In this document: positions 1-20,307 of the stretch, piece by piece
Position numbering within the stretch: the first letter of the stretch is position 1
How the letters are laid out: each line of letters begins with the position of its first letter
NCBI GenBank assembly: GCA_950097015.1
Contig: CATNEN010000024.1
Coordinates: 1,510,001 to 1,574,000 of the forward strand
DNA: 64,000 nucleotides
From: Macrostomum hystrix
Taxonomy: Eukaryota; Platyhelminthes; Macrostomidae
Direction: 5' to 3'
Translations under genes and position numbers: made by a program
Notes under the pieces: generated by a model
What the model was told of the DNA's origin: nothing
Seen by the model: only the letters and a program-made list of their open reading frames with translations
Databases searched by the model: none

Positions 1-85
1 TATAAGCGGTAGTCCGCCACATCCATCGCTGGTTCGTAACTGCAATCCCCACTGACAAATTCTACATCGCTAACACATAGACCGC

Positions 86-1336
86 ATGGAAACTGCTGCA
101 TTTTCACCAGCAGCTTCGCGGCTGCCCAGACTGTGCGCAGCGTTTGCTCTAGTCTGCTGCGGCTTTCTGATTGGAATGGCTGACAGCTCTGACGCATTCG
201 ACCCTTATGTAACCTACGGGCCGTGGAACGCCTGGGGCTTCTGCACCAGCGACTGCAAGCAGTACAGGCGCCGATCCTGCAAATCCAGGAACTTCCTCTG
301 GCCGTGCAAAGATGTCTTTCAACAGCAGAGCTGCTCCATTGGGAACTGTATTGAAACAGACCTGCGAACTCTGGACTGCGGCAGGAGGCGCACTTTGCAG
401 CCGGTTGTCCAACGGATCTTCGGTGGTGTTGAATCCCAGCCGCACAGTTGGCCCTGGCATGTAAGCTCGAGTGTTGATGCTTTGAGCATATATATTAGAT
501 ATATTCGAATCTTCAGTCGTATAATTTGGTCAATAGGAGATATTATAGAAGCATATAAAGTACAGCAATTCCTTACCCGACGTACAATCCCGTAGGTTAG
601 CCTCGTGCGCAGTCGACATCGGCCACAGCAGTTCTGCGGCGGCACCCTGATTCATCCGCAATTCGTGTTGACTGCGCGCCACTGTGTAGTCGGCAACAAC
701 AGGTACGCGCGTCAGCTGTTCGCCCTTGTCGGCGACCACGACACCCGAGTCAAGCATCCGAACGAGCGTCTCCACCGCGTGGAGAAGATTCGCACACATC
801 CGAGCATTCATGCCGGCAATCTAGAGTTTGACGTGGCCCTGCTGAAGCTCGAGGAGCCGGTGACGCTCAGCGAGCACGTCCGACTGGCTTGTCTGTCACC
901 TCCAGACCACCAGATGGCCAGCGTCCCAGTTAACACCATGTGTACCGCCATCGGCTTTGGTCGTCAAGGCCGAAGCATTGCCGATGGGCCGATGTCGCCG
1001 ACACTGCGCGAGGTCTATCTCTACCTGACTGACAACAGGAAGTGCGAAGAAGAGTATACAAGGACTAGCGTGAGCATCAACCCGCAAAGTCACGTATGCG
1101 CCTCAGCCGTTGGCAGGGATACCTGCTCAGGCGACAGCGGCGGTGGCCTGTTCTGCTCCTTCTATCCAACGACTCCTTCCGTGGGCGTGGAGCGCTGGTA
1201 CCTGTACGGCATCACCAGCTTCGGGCATCCGCGCGGCTGCGGTTATCACAGCGGTGTCTTCCAGCGAGCCAGCGTCCTGTTTGACTGGGTTCAGAGCTCC
1301 ATCAATGCCGATCTGCGAGACCGACGACGAGTCTGA
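86..1336 (+). CDS. Secreted trypsin-like serine protease with N-terminal thrombospondin type 1 domain
   Basis: Two exons, 86-460 and 596-1336, joined by a 135-bp GT-AG intron in phase 0; the joined protein is about 371 residues. Residues 1-36 are a hydrophobic signal peptide. Residues 43-88 form a TSP1 repeat with a WxxW motif and paired cysteines. An activation site follows at R110/IFGG, close to the usual RIVGG. The S1 peptidase domain has His154 (TARHC), Asp204 (DVALL) and Ser306 (GDSGG). Asp300, six residues before the serine, predicts cleavage after Arg or Lys. All catalytic residues are present, so an active secreted zymogen is likely; the target is unknown. The acceptor at 595 was chosen because it restores the family pattern WPWH-VSL. 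The start ATG directly precedes the signal peptide. TSP1 plus trypsin is an uncommon pairing. The upstream promoter is not visible in the 85 bases available. Confidence 0.9.
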
Positions 1337-4300
1337 TCAGAAGTTCAGTTTGATGCCGAAGCTTATCGTAAATAATATTTTTCGTATGCTTTAACAACTG
1401 ACCTTCCCGAGACAACACTCAGTTTGCATATTGCTAATGTTATCGAAACCAGTCAATTTTAACACCACAATTAACGAATTTGAATTTGAAAACGCTTTTA
1501 GTAAACTACCACGCGGTGGCCTATTTCTTTTCATAGCTGCCACTTTTTTATACGTACAAACGGAAACTATATCTGTTCAAATGCGCAGTGCAAAAAATAC
1601 ATAACTAAGCTAAATTTACCTGTTTCATTAAATCAATTTTAGCTACATTTTGAATTAGGTTTGCCTACACTTAATTAAAACATTAGGAAACGAGCAAAAG
1701 TAAAAACATTGAATTATTTAACTAGCCGTAAGTTACAATTACTTAAGTAATTCTTGTTCGACACCATTAGAAAGGTCCCAAGCTACGAGGCGGGGACGAC
1801 CGTCTGTGGGCTGTCAGAAGGTCCAAATACTGGCAAAGTGCCAATAGGTCGCATAACCTTTGAGCTGGAGAAACTATTTGCCTTTCTTGACTATTCGATT
1901 TGGAAAAGCAGCCCGACTCACTCGTCTTGCTCGGCAGAATATGCTAGCTTGAAAACGCTAAGGCGCTTATCAGTATTAGCATTAGTTTAGAGAAGCTAGT
2001 TAAGTGTGGCTGTGGACGATCGCGCGCTGTCTTAGTGAATGAATCACACTCTTAATGTTACATGTAGCAATAATTATGAACGTTCTGGGTGCTTCGCCTG
2101 CTACATAAACTGTGAAAAGAAAGCTGTGTGAAATGCTCGCTCATTTTTGTCCCTTTCAACGGCACATACCAGGCCAGAAGTACTGGAAATAAGCTGGCGA
2201 CGAAAACAGGACTCTGGAGCATTTGGTATTAGACCTTATTCCTCGTCGGTAATAGCCGCATTCCAAGCATGCCCTTCTTTGATGGACGCTGTCTGTATGT
2301 GGCGGCATTCGGGCTGCCTGTTACTACAGTTACATCCATAATATAGAACGTCCTATCCGGAAGGCGAATACACAAAACTGCGAGGTTGGGAAGTCGCAAT
2401 GCACCAAACGTTTGTGTCACGTGCCCTGCGGTGGTCGTCAAAAGTTAACGAATTCCCGGTGCATAAGGCTCTCCCGCATAGTCGCTAACGGCCTTAAAAA
2501 CTCGAAGGAATTTAGTCTAGAAGCAATAGCATGCCTGCATAGCTAAAATGGGGAAACTGGTTTGTTAACTAACGGCCTGCGGCTGCAACCAAAGATTGTT
2601 AAAGAGATGTCCTACCGTCTTCCCTACAAGGCTCAAGGGTGAAGCCATTGCGGCATTCTACCTATGACAGCTGATGCATGAATACTGACTGCTTGTACGT
2701 GTTGGCATGCCGGTCTGTCGAACCTTTTCATTACGACACGTTGCTTCTTATGCAGTGCCAGGGCATTCGATAATGGTTGTTATTTTTATAATGCTATGTA
2801 AGGAAATTAAAGCATGAGGTCTTGCTGATTTATAGTGCATCCCCTTAAGTACACACATGATAGCCAAGAAATATGTAGCTCATGGGAATATTTAATACTT
2901 TGTGAAGTGAATAGAGTATAACAGCCCCAATCACTGGTCAGGAAACACAAACGAAAGCAGGTTTTAAAGCACTTAGCAACTAATTTAGCACCACAAACCC
3001 AACTATTTAATTATAAAGTGGTATGTTTTCAATGAGCCAATTGACCCGCAAACCATTAAAATTTATGTAAGTGGCTTGCACTGAAATGGCTTATTGCGAA
3101 TCGGAAACAGAAAAAGCAGACAGCTGCACAATGCGAAAAAAGATCTGACCATTTTACATTTCAATTTTCACATTCCACAATTTTAAGGGCAAAATAATGA
3201 GCATACTCATGAATTGATCTGCTTTTATTTGCGGTTCAAATTTATACTTTTATTTTTGCCACACATCCGCTGGTTCTACTATCAGTAGTGCATAAACACA
3301 GTATCGATTGCTAACTCAATGTGCGACACTCCACATTTGAGAGTACATGGGAATGTCTAGCTAAATAGTTGGGCAAATCAATGAATAGCATTATCGAATA
3401 AATAGGCTTCCCCAGCGCTGTTTAATCTCCATTATCAGGTCGTGAAAAGGAGATAGAGAGACTGTGACGGAGAGAGGTAAAGTAGTAAACACACTAATAG
3501 AGAAAGATAGATTAAATAGTATTACTTCCGGGGGCAGAAAGGTCATATCTGTGCGAATTTCGATTACTAGATCAGTCTGCAATAAATACAATATATGCTG
3601 GATAAAACAATAGAGATGAGGCGGTAGGTGGGAGCTAATCAAATTGGGCAAATAGTGCAGTGCTACCAGACACTGACCTGTTCGGGAGACAGTCCGATAG
3701 GCGAAAGGCAGATTTAGGTTAAACAAAAGCAAAATAAAAGAAGCAGAACACAAAATATTCAGGAAAAAATAGACCAGAACTTACATAGCCGAATGCTGAA
3801 CAAAACACTTGGAGATGAACGAAAAGGGCCCGAGTACGTACATTGTCGGTGAGGAAACGCAGGGATTTAGGGTGGCTATGAGGGTCTCTGATTTTTACAA
3901 ACGAAAGTCGGAGACGAATGCCTAAAGAGTGGCGCCGTGTGCGCTTTGTGATTCCTTCACCAGAAAAGATGAGATCTGGTCAATTATGAGTCATATCAGT
4001 CACAGAGAAACCTTGCTAATTAGCACAATTATCAATCCATCTACAAAAATTACATCTCAATTAAGGAAACACAAACATAGTGCAGAAAACCGAACAGACG
4101 CAATGCAAGCCTTTCTGTACGGCAGGACACAAAAATTACAATGGGCACAGCAGAAAAAAAACAAACCAAATGAAAACATGCAAAACAGCACGACTGTGTT
4201 AATACGAACAATTCTTAAGCAAAGAAAGCAACAAACACACAAAAAACAACTCAAAACAATATATTTAGTGTATCATTTATTCGCTGATATTATTTTAAGA

Positions 4301-4500
4301 ATCCCAGGGCACATTTGCATCACACATAGGCGTATCCTGTGTACACAGAATCGTAGAATTTTCTCCCCTGATGACAAAGCTTTTGATAAAAAGCAAAGAA
4401 ACGTTACATTTTCCTTAGAAAAACTATGGACAGAAGAGCTTTGAGATGTTACTAAGTCATAAGTCATGGCCATGTAGCCATGCCATTCAGCAAAGTCCCC
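1337..4500. other. AT-rich intergenic region, no supported gene
   Basis: This lies between the protease and the 3' end of SRP54. Open frames here (for example around 3929-4444) are lysine- and asparagine-rich, lack domain motifs and follow the AT-rich composition, so I do not call them genes. No array or transposon was seen. Confidence 0.6.
4276..4281 (-). terminator. Candidate polyadenylation signal of SRP54
   Basis: TTTATT on the plus strand is AATAAA on the gene strand, about 220 bases after the SRP54 stop codon. The position is reasonable, but the motif is common in AT-rich DNA. Confidence 0.35.
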
Positions 4501-12432
<7,932 letters not shown>

Positions 12433-14955
12433 TCACTCCTTTTGTACAAGTCGCTTCCGCGCTCCACTACGGCCGACGTCAACCTCGGGCCTGTAGAATC
12501 GGAAAAAATAGGTGCACCGCTTTCGCATGCTGTATCAGGATATCAATTACATATAGATATTATAGATCAACCAGACTGACATTTTCCATAAAGAAACATC
12601 TTAAGCTCAAAGTGTGATGTTAAGAGTTAACTATTAGCTGAAATAATCTCCATACCACTACCACAGTGCAAATGGTAATTGCTTTCTTATACCGGCACTA
12701 AAGATAAGTAAAAGTACAGCAACTTGTGCAGTAAGTAATTAAGTAGCTTTAGCTCATGTACCGCATACAGTTGAACATGCTATCGGCTAGCAAAATCCTC
12801 GCTAGCAAACTTCAGCTAGCAGATTTATCGTTAGCAAACTTTCCTGCAGCAAAACTTATAGCCCCTTTTTGTTTCAGATAATATCTAGAAACAGTACTTA
12901 CGCGCGATTTTCTTGCGCGTAATCATCCGGAGCATCTAGATCCACTAACTCGGGCGGCTCGTCGCTATCCTCGCTCGGTGGAACGGTGTCCCGCAGTGTG
13001 GCAGCAGGCGTCGCATCCTTAACTAAATCATCGTAGTCCTCATCGTCGTCATCTTCGTGCTCGTCCTCTTCGTCGCTTTCCAAGTGCGCTGTCAACACTT
13101 CGTCCTCGCCGTCTCCGTCAGTCTTTTTATGCCGAGCTCGGACGGCGGCTGAAGCGGAAGTCGAGGAGGACCCCTCGCGTAGGCAGCAAAAGTAGGCTAT
13201 TATAATCACCAGCGGCAGGACGACGCCAACTAAAAGGGCCGCCCAGATCCACGGCCGCTCTCTGCTGGCTTCGCGCACAGCGTCAATCAAAGATTGGAAG
13301 GCCCAGTCGGCCTGGCGTTCCGCCTGCTGTTTAACCTGCCAAGTCTGTTCGGCGAATGCGTCAGCCAGCTGCTTGTGGTCCACTATCAGCAGGTTATCGA
13401 ATGCAGCACCTTCGGTCACAGACCACAGCTCAAGACCGATGGCGCCAATGGGAGCAAAGCGCCAAGGCTCCCTATCGGCGTACAAATCGGGATTTGGGAT
13501 TTTGCGCGGCTGCCAGACGCCTTTGTAGGCTGGATTGTTCACCAGAGGTGGAGACCATTTGCCGCGGTAAAGAGGATTTTTCACCTTTGGCCGAATCCAG
13601 GGACCGCAGCCGGGAGCGTTCTTGCACCTGGAAAGATGCAATTGGGCAATGCGAAGATAGTGGAAATTTAATACACTACCTATCATATTTACTTTTTGGC
13701 ATAAGAGAGGCAACATTTCTCCATCGATTACTTCTTCTTCGAGTAATCGGCTTCTAAATCTTCATTGGCTAGGATTAGATGCTAGACCTAAAACAGTGAA
13801 AGCTCGTATTCACCTAAGTTGAGTATTGTGTAACTTCCATGAAAATCAATAATGTATTTATTAGATGGCTCATGCTTGTGAGCTATTTGCTTACCTGGGA
13901 TTATCTATTCTACCGGGTTCCCAGACGCCGTCCATATCGTCGTCCCAATCTCTAGGCTTCTGGGCCATCGGATCGGGCACTGTTCTCGGCTCGCCGAGCA
14001 GCCAGCCAGGAGGCATGACAGCCTGCTCGTCCTCCACAAACTCCGGCTGCGCCTCGTCCCAATCGGCCGGCCTGAAAGCCTGGGGATCTGGAATCTTCTC
14101 CCGGTCATCCCAATCGGACGGCCTCGCATCGGTCGGATCGTCAACATCCGGATGTGGATTAACGGGCGGCTCGAGGTCCTCCAACAAGCTGCCGCTGTTC
14201 ACAAGGATCCTGTCCACATAGACTTGAAAGCTATTATCTGAATTTATTACCAGAGTGTACAGATGAGTTCGCTTATCGGTGAAGTATGCATCAAGATCGA
14301 CCTTCGGCTTCTTGGAGTGCTTCTCCTCAACAAGGCTGGTGAGAGGACTGCGGTGGCGCAGAATAAAGTGCAGCTTGCTCTCTGGGCCGCACTTGTCCGG
14401 CCCAAACATGATAGTGTAAGGCGTCTTGTCGTTGAAATTGTTCAAATCAAGGCTAGGCTCGTCCGTCAGCAGTTTCAAATAAGCTCCGCCGCACACCATG
14501 CCCTGCTGGAACTTCACCTCATACTGCAGTACGAACTGCTTCTCTGACCGGTCGAACACAAACGGCCGGGTCAGCTTGGCCGAGACTGCATAGTGTCTGG
14601 CCTGGCTCTTCATCACCAGTGCGTAGTCGCCATCCACAACAGAGCTGACAGGCACCTCCACTGACCAGAGGCCGTCATACTTAGCCAGGCTGGAGTCTGT
14701 CTCGTCGTCTTTCTTAGACTGCGATGCTACCAGGCCATGGTCTGAAAGGTTGCCAGGGCCGGGAAAGTATTGCGCATAGTAGACACCATCGGGCAGCTTG
14801 GGTGGGCTGAATCTTAGCTTGGTTGTGGGTCTGACACGATCATCTGCACCCTTAGCTTCATAATTGCTGGTCTCGTGGCCATGCAGGTGCTGAGCTGAGA
14901 CATGTAAAATCAGTAGATAATGCAGCAGTGCGATTGCTTGCTGTAGCTGCATCAT
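12433..14955 (-). CDS. CANX: Calnexin, ER membrane lectin chaperone
   Basis: Three exons, 14955-13895, 13627-12902 and 12490-12433, both introns in phase 2, give 614 residues. Calnexin binds monoglucosylated glycoproteins in the ER lumen and helps them fold. The protein starts with a signal peptide (about 1-22), then a lectin domain (about 35-270) with the KCGPESKLHFIL block. The proline-rich P domain repeats IPDPxxxxPxDWDD and GxWxPxxxxNP motifs (about 270-410). One membrane span follows (about 480-502), then an acidic cytosolic tail rich in Asp/Glu. The tiny third exon was found by phase and acceptor; it adds 18 residues ending RKRLVQKE, a basic end like that of other calnexins. Exon 1 is unusually long. 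Two Met codons open the frame and either could start it. No large array lies in its introns, unlike most neighbours. Confidence 0.95.
12785..12852. repeat. Short tandem of GCTAGCAAA-like units in calnexin intron 2
   Basis: Four imperfect copies of a roughly 16-bp unit built on GCTAGCAAAnCTTC, inside the last calnexin intron (12491-12901). Confidence 0.6.
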
Positions 14956-17900
14956 TTATACTGAATTTAGTAGTTCTGCTAAGAGCTGTAAATAATTTGT
15001 GGCAAAACACAATAATTAATTTTTCCTAAATTTGTATAGAAGCTATTATAGCTACTAATAGCTGCTCATTTCTAGCTCATGATTGATATTTATTAAAAGT
15101 CAAAATGACTGAAAAATATTTTCTTTATGGCAATTAATCAAGTAAATAGATAAATAAATTTCAAATTTAAATGAAATCCTGGATTGGATAATATGAAGTG
15201 AATAAATATACCATAGCACACAAAAAGTTTTACATATAGACAATTAGCTATCTAGTAAGCTAGTAGCTACTCTTTTTCTCCACTAGGATCTTATTAGAGG
15301 CATAGGCCTAGCTAGCAAATATTTTTATAACCATAAATAAAATATAATTCTTAATTGTTTACTTGTAATTTAAAAGCTAGCATTTTTTTATAAGTCGTCA
15401 TATGTTTGGCTTTAGCAATCATTATGATCACTCAATCGAGTTATACATAAAATTAATGTGATACTGTTGAAAATATAACAGTGCAGTGCATGTATGCTGT
15501 CAAAATGCTTAAAATGGTACCTTACACTACTGTACAAAAATATATAAGTCTGAACTACAACAAACACAAAATCAAAAGTAGTAGTAAGCTAAATAATAAT
15601 TTGTTGTTTCGAAGAAATATAACATAATTAAATTTAATCATTCTACAAAAAACATTATTTATAAAATGCATGGCTTCTTATCCAATTATTTAAGCATGCG
15701 ATAGTCGATACCTTGCTAATAAGAAAAGTATAAGTATTATTCTGCACTACTATTAAAAATTACATTTAACTTGCCGACTTGAATATATCGATAAAGCAAA
15801 ATTCACTAAAACAAATTAGGATTCTTTATCTACAAATGAAAACCTTAAACCGTAAAAATGAGGTATTTACGAGTTTTTACATGCCTTAACTTTTTAATGT
15901 CTGCTTATCATCGAAGTCCAGCTTATTATTGGCGTAAAATATAGTGCGCTTTGGATATTTTCTTCATGATAATCCCCTCATCGATCGTGTGTAAATGGGT
16001 GCACTTGCACGCTAGCAAGGAAAGAGTGTATAGAAGAAGATAATTAAAAATACTATTTTTGTGTGAAACAAAAGTTATTCTTACCCAAGGACTAATATAT
16101 ATAGTATCCGCGTTACTTTAGTAGTCCTGGATTCTTAATTAACTTCCATTGTGTGTTTTAATACTAACTTATATATACAGAAGTGATTCAATTCCATGAA
16201 ATTTTTCTGGAATTGATATCTTCAGGAGAAAAAATATTACTCTGGCGAAGTGTGCATTATCGCGCCTAACTATCCATTCAGAATAGCTCGAACCAATTTA
16301 CATCGGATCACGGGAGCAAAGAACAAGAGATATAAAGAAAGCAGCAGAACGCCTAAGAAGAATGGCTTCGTGGACAAATGACTGTGGCACGAGACCACTT
16401 TTGTCTGCGATTCTCGGGCTTATGCGAATCTTTTCCACAACATCATGTCTTGAGTATCGAGTTTAGAGTGCGGGAGCATCCTTGTGTATTATACTATGGC
16501 TACATATCGTCCACGCGCTTACGACGTGTTACGCTTATAAATAATGATTTATATATATGAATATGCCTTAATGTAAGAGGTTAGGAGACGAAATTTTAAG
16601 AATACAAAATTAATTATGTGAATGATGTCTTGCTTTGATCTTCAGGTCATGTAATTATTTTGTTTTATATCATTACAAAATGCATATTTGTTTCATTTTT
16701 ATTTGTGTTTGTCGACTATTCGATCCACGAATATCTTGTGCCAATAAATCTGGATGCAAATCGATAGAAAAGTTTCAATATAATTTAGAGTTCGTTTCAT
16801 GCATCCAGCACTATAGAACTCATATGCGGTACTCAACGCTTTGTAATTCAAGCTGCTCAGATAGAACACAGAGAGACGGCAGCAGTTAGCTTGCGGGATC
16901 CTGATCGATTTAAAACAGTAATGGAGACGAAGTAAAAAATATTAATTTAGTCAGGATGCCGAGAAGTCTATTTGAACCTTTCAAGTAAGAGAGATGTTTA
17001 CCAACCAATCGACATTAAGTCATTATCGAAACTTAAAAAAATTGTGTACATGATCACGTGACTTTCAAATGATTGTTTCGCTATTTTAGAAGGTCACCAC
17101 AAGAAGAATCTAGAATTTGCAAAAGTTTGCCTGTTTGTACATCTGTAGAACCTCATGAAGTTTAACAATTTACGCATACAGATAAGCTAGTAGCTATAGA
17201 AAAGTTAAAATGCCACTATTGATGTCATTGTGAAATCACTTGTCAACAACATAATTCTGCACAAAGTACTGGACACTTAAGTGGATGCAGTGGACCTCTG
17301 ATTTGAGTTCTCCATGTACCAGATCTTGGCCGTTGTAGAGTGGGAGGAGGCATCAGATTCAGATATAACTGGGCATTAATTCTTTCTATGTTTTCCTAAA
17401 AAGCTCCACACAAACTATCGATACACGGCCACAAATACCGCGGCAACAATTAAACTGCAGATCAGTTCACTGCGTCCTGTTCAAGCAACAGGTTGCGATG
17501 TAAGGCGGACGGTTCTGCCTTGTTCTTAATAATCGATTCGTAGCACTATTATCAGAGCACTGTGCATGTACGGCGTTCTGGGCGAAGCTTTTAAAGCAAA
17601 TTAAGAAAGGCTACTATTATCTAGAGCAGATCAATGACAAGAAGCAACGATTGACAAGTGAACGCACTACATCACAGTACATGCTAGCACTAATATCGGT
17701 GGTTTAGGAGGCCTGCTTATTTACGAACGTATTCGTATTTTTGTTTAAAAATGTACTTTTTACTTTAAGTAATTTATATTTTTCGTAAATAAAAAGTCAA
17801 TAAACAGTTTCTATCGATAAATTAAACGATAAGAGAGGTGCCATGCAATTCTTGGCTGTTCACAGGAGCAACACTGCATGAGTTATATAGATCAAGGACT

Positions 17901-18447
17901 TAACATTGCGCCATCGACTGCAGTCTTATCGCTAACAAAGTTCTTGCATACAAGTCGCAAAAAAAGATTATAATTTTGATCAGCGCTGCAAACTATATTC
18001 GGCAGTTGAGACAGAAACTAAACCATCCATGGATTGATTGGAACGGGTTTTGAGCACTTCTCATTGGCTGCTTCATTGGGTCTGAGGAACAAATAATATA
18101 GGATCTCTAAATCGCATCCACATCTGTCTACAAGGCTGAATTGAGTTTACTCTCCAACTCTGCGAGTACATTATTTGTTTAAATGCGCGTGAACTATTGA
18201 TTCTAAAGGTAAGTTCGAGACAAGTTTTAATTTATTTCTCCTTCGTTTTGTTATACGAGCGTAGTTTATGCGTAGGAGTCAGGCTTCTAACTCGCAGAAT
18301 CAGAAAGTATTCGTACTTTTAGAGACGGCTAATTTAAGATCAGATAAAGGACAATGACGCTCATGTTCTTCTTTGACCCACCGACCCAGCTACAGTCTGA
18401 CATCAATCACGCATGCGACTAAGCATTTATAATCGGCAATCAGCGAC
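14956..18447. other. AT-rich intergenic region, no supported gene
   Basis: A divergent spacer between the calnexin start and the small membrane protein gene. Open frames near 16378 and 16635 are short, AT-biased and without motifs. No arrays were seen. Confidence 0.55.
18209..18395 (+). other. Possible 5' UTR intron of the small membrane protein gene
   Basis: AAAG|GTAAGT at 18209 is a near-ideal donor, and CCCAGCTACAG ending at 18395 is a fair acceptor, 52 bases before the ATG at 18448. The upstream piece has no open frame, so it would be a noncoding leader exon. This is inference only. Confidence 0.3.
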
Positions 18448-18852
18448 ATGAACAAGAGCAGCTCACCAAAGTTCAGCCTGCATGACCTGGAGCTGATGAC
18501 GCAACCATTCGAGCCGTGGACCAGCCGGCAGTTGAGCACTAACGATGTCGAGGAGAACAGCAGCGAGGCTCCAGTCAGCTTGCCGACCGACTGGAATCTG
18601 AGCCTTCGTCAGGTCTGCGGAGACAGCTGGAGGCTCAGGAGCGATCGCAGTGGCAGCGGCCGCGGCTACAGCATTGGTATCGAAGGTGGCGACGATGGAG
18701 ATGGCGCCGGCGGTTGTCCAGCAGGCGATGCCGGCAAGATTCTGTGCGCCACGCTGGCCTTTCTCAGCTTCCTCGGCCTCATCCTGGTGCTGATGACGGC
18801 GCTGCTGCTGCGTCGCGCGGATTCAAACAAACCTCAAGGCATTTCGGACTGA
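18448..18852 (+). CDS. Unrecognised 134-aa single-pass membrane protein
   Basis: I do not recognise this protein. The frame is GC-rich like the known exons here. An in-frame TAA lies six codons before the ATG, which fixes the start. The first 90 residues are polar, with Ser/Asn-rich and Gly/Asp-rich stretches and no cysteine pattern. Residues 97-121 form one strong hydrophobic span followed by RRADSNK. With no signal peptide and the span close to the C-terminus, it could be a tail-anchored protein or a type II/III single-pass protein with a very short far side. It could also be the last exon of a longer transcript. A 23-bp array begins about 315 bases after the stop. Confidence 0.6.
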   Translation: MNKSSSPKFSLHDLELMTQPFEPWTSRQLSTNDVEENSSEAPVSLPTDWNLSLRQVCGDSWRLRSDRSGSGRGYSIGIEGGDDGDGAGGCPAGDAGKILCATLAFLSFLGLILVLMTALLLRRADSNKPQGISD

Positions 18853-19167
18853 CTTTCTGAGTACAATTGGGACAATTGAGAAGTAATGGGCACAGCTAGT
18901 ATTTATTGCGACTGAGATGTTGGGCACCGGTAGACTGACTGTTCGAGGATTCGGTAGGCACACCGGTTGCTAATACAGTAGTAGTTTCATTAGTAGTATG
19001 TGCAGCATAAAAGTAAATAGTGTACTTAAGATCGTTTTTTGATTGCACTATCGTGCTCTGCATTCACTGTAAATTTATACACAGAAAAAAATGATACATT
19101 CTATGCATTCAATGACAAAAAAGAGTTGATTTGTTTTTTTTTCGCTTTTTTTCGTCAATTATTTCAC

Positions 19168-19491
19168 ACTGAAGGTATGAGGTGTAGCACACTGAAGGTA
19201 TGGGGTGTAGCACACTGAAGGTATGAGGTGTAGCACACTGAAGGTATGAGGTGTAGCACACTGAAGGTATGGGGTGTAGCACACTGAAGGTATGAGGTGT
19301 AGCACACTGAAGGTATGAGGTGTAGCACACTGAAGGTATGAGGTGTAGCACACTGAATGTATGAGGTGTAGCACACTGAAGGTATGGGGTGTAGCACACT
19401 GAATGTATGAGGTGTAGCACACTGAAGGTATGAGGTGTAGCACACTGAAGGTATGAGGTGTAGCACATTGAATGTATGAGGTGTAGCACAC
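19168..19491. repeat. 23-bp minisatellite, about 14 copies
   Basis: The unit contains CACTGAAGGTATGAGGTGTA. The only common variants are GGGGTGT for GAGGTGT and AATGTATG for AAGGTATG. It is intergenic, 3' of the small membrane protein gene. Each unit holds AAG|GTATGAG, a donor-like string. Confidence 0.95.
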
Positions 19492-20307
19492 TACACCAGC
19501 ACACTAGCACACTAGAAAGTTGTTGCAAATTGTAAAGAAATGATGAAAGAGTGATTGTGGAAATATGCGGCACGAATAGCAACCGTTTGTCTGCTTGATT
19601 CTGTTTTAAAACATTACGCGCGCAGGCCCTTCTAATCTGCTACACACCTGAATACCCAAGCTGCTTTAGTATTATTTATAACAACGCGTCGACCGTAGCG
19701 GAAGGGTAAAGATTTTCCGAACGAGTCGGGATCTGTGGGCCCGGAGGTTGTTGTGCCCGGCTGCCGATTGCATCCGATGGGCACGGCACAGTAAAGTGTT
19801 CAGCCTAACCAATGTGCGCAGCTGATACCCCCCGTGAACTGCATGCAGTATTGATCAGCGCATACCGAAGCAGGCCTGTGCCAGCTTTGCTGCTTTGCCA
19901 TAAAAGGTCATCGCCGTTCCGATTCTTGGGGAGGAGGGGTCTCTGCCTTCTAACCCTCTAACTCTCTCTCTCTCTCTCTTCCCTTCCAAGAGGATCCACA
20001 CAGCTAATATCAGTTTGGTGGGGGCCGAGCTGACTTAGTTTCGGGAATAAAGCGCCTTGTCCCTCGCCGCCATCCGCACTACCTGGTCCAGTTTTGGCGC
20101 GGCATCTCTTTCGCTTGACAGTCTTCCTGCGACTTGGCATTTCGCCTCATTCGGGTAATCCGGACGGGCAGCAGAATTGTGTTTGTCTTTTTATTTCCTT
20201 TGTAATTTCAGTTTTAATGCAGTGACAGCTGTTGTCAAATGCGCGCATTCCATTTCTCGAATTCCAGAAAACGATAACTATTCGCAATTTCAACACTTTG
20301 AAGCACA
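19492..20307 (+). promoter_or_regulatory. Upstream region of the myosin light chain gene
   Basis: About 0.8 kb before the ATG at 20308. It contains CCAAT (19809-19813), the E-box CAGCTG (19819-19824), CCATAAAAGG (19898-19907), which matches the SRF CArG box CC(A/T)6GG and also resembles a TATA element, and a CT run near 19963-19980. This combination is typical of muscle promoters in animals, but no function is shown here. Confidence 0.4.

Noticed and set aside
3929..4444. 171-residue lysine-rich frame
   Set aside because: AT-biased codons, no domain, no upstream stop-start logic; likely chance.
19684..19830. Structured noncoding RNA upstream of the myosin light chain gene
   Set aside because: GC-rich and looks foldable, but I could not match it to any known RNA family or find supporting promoter or end motifs.
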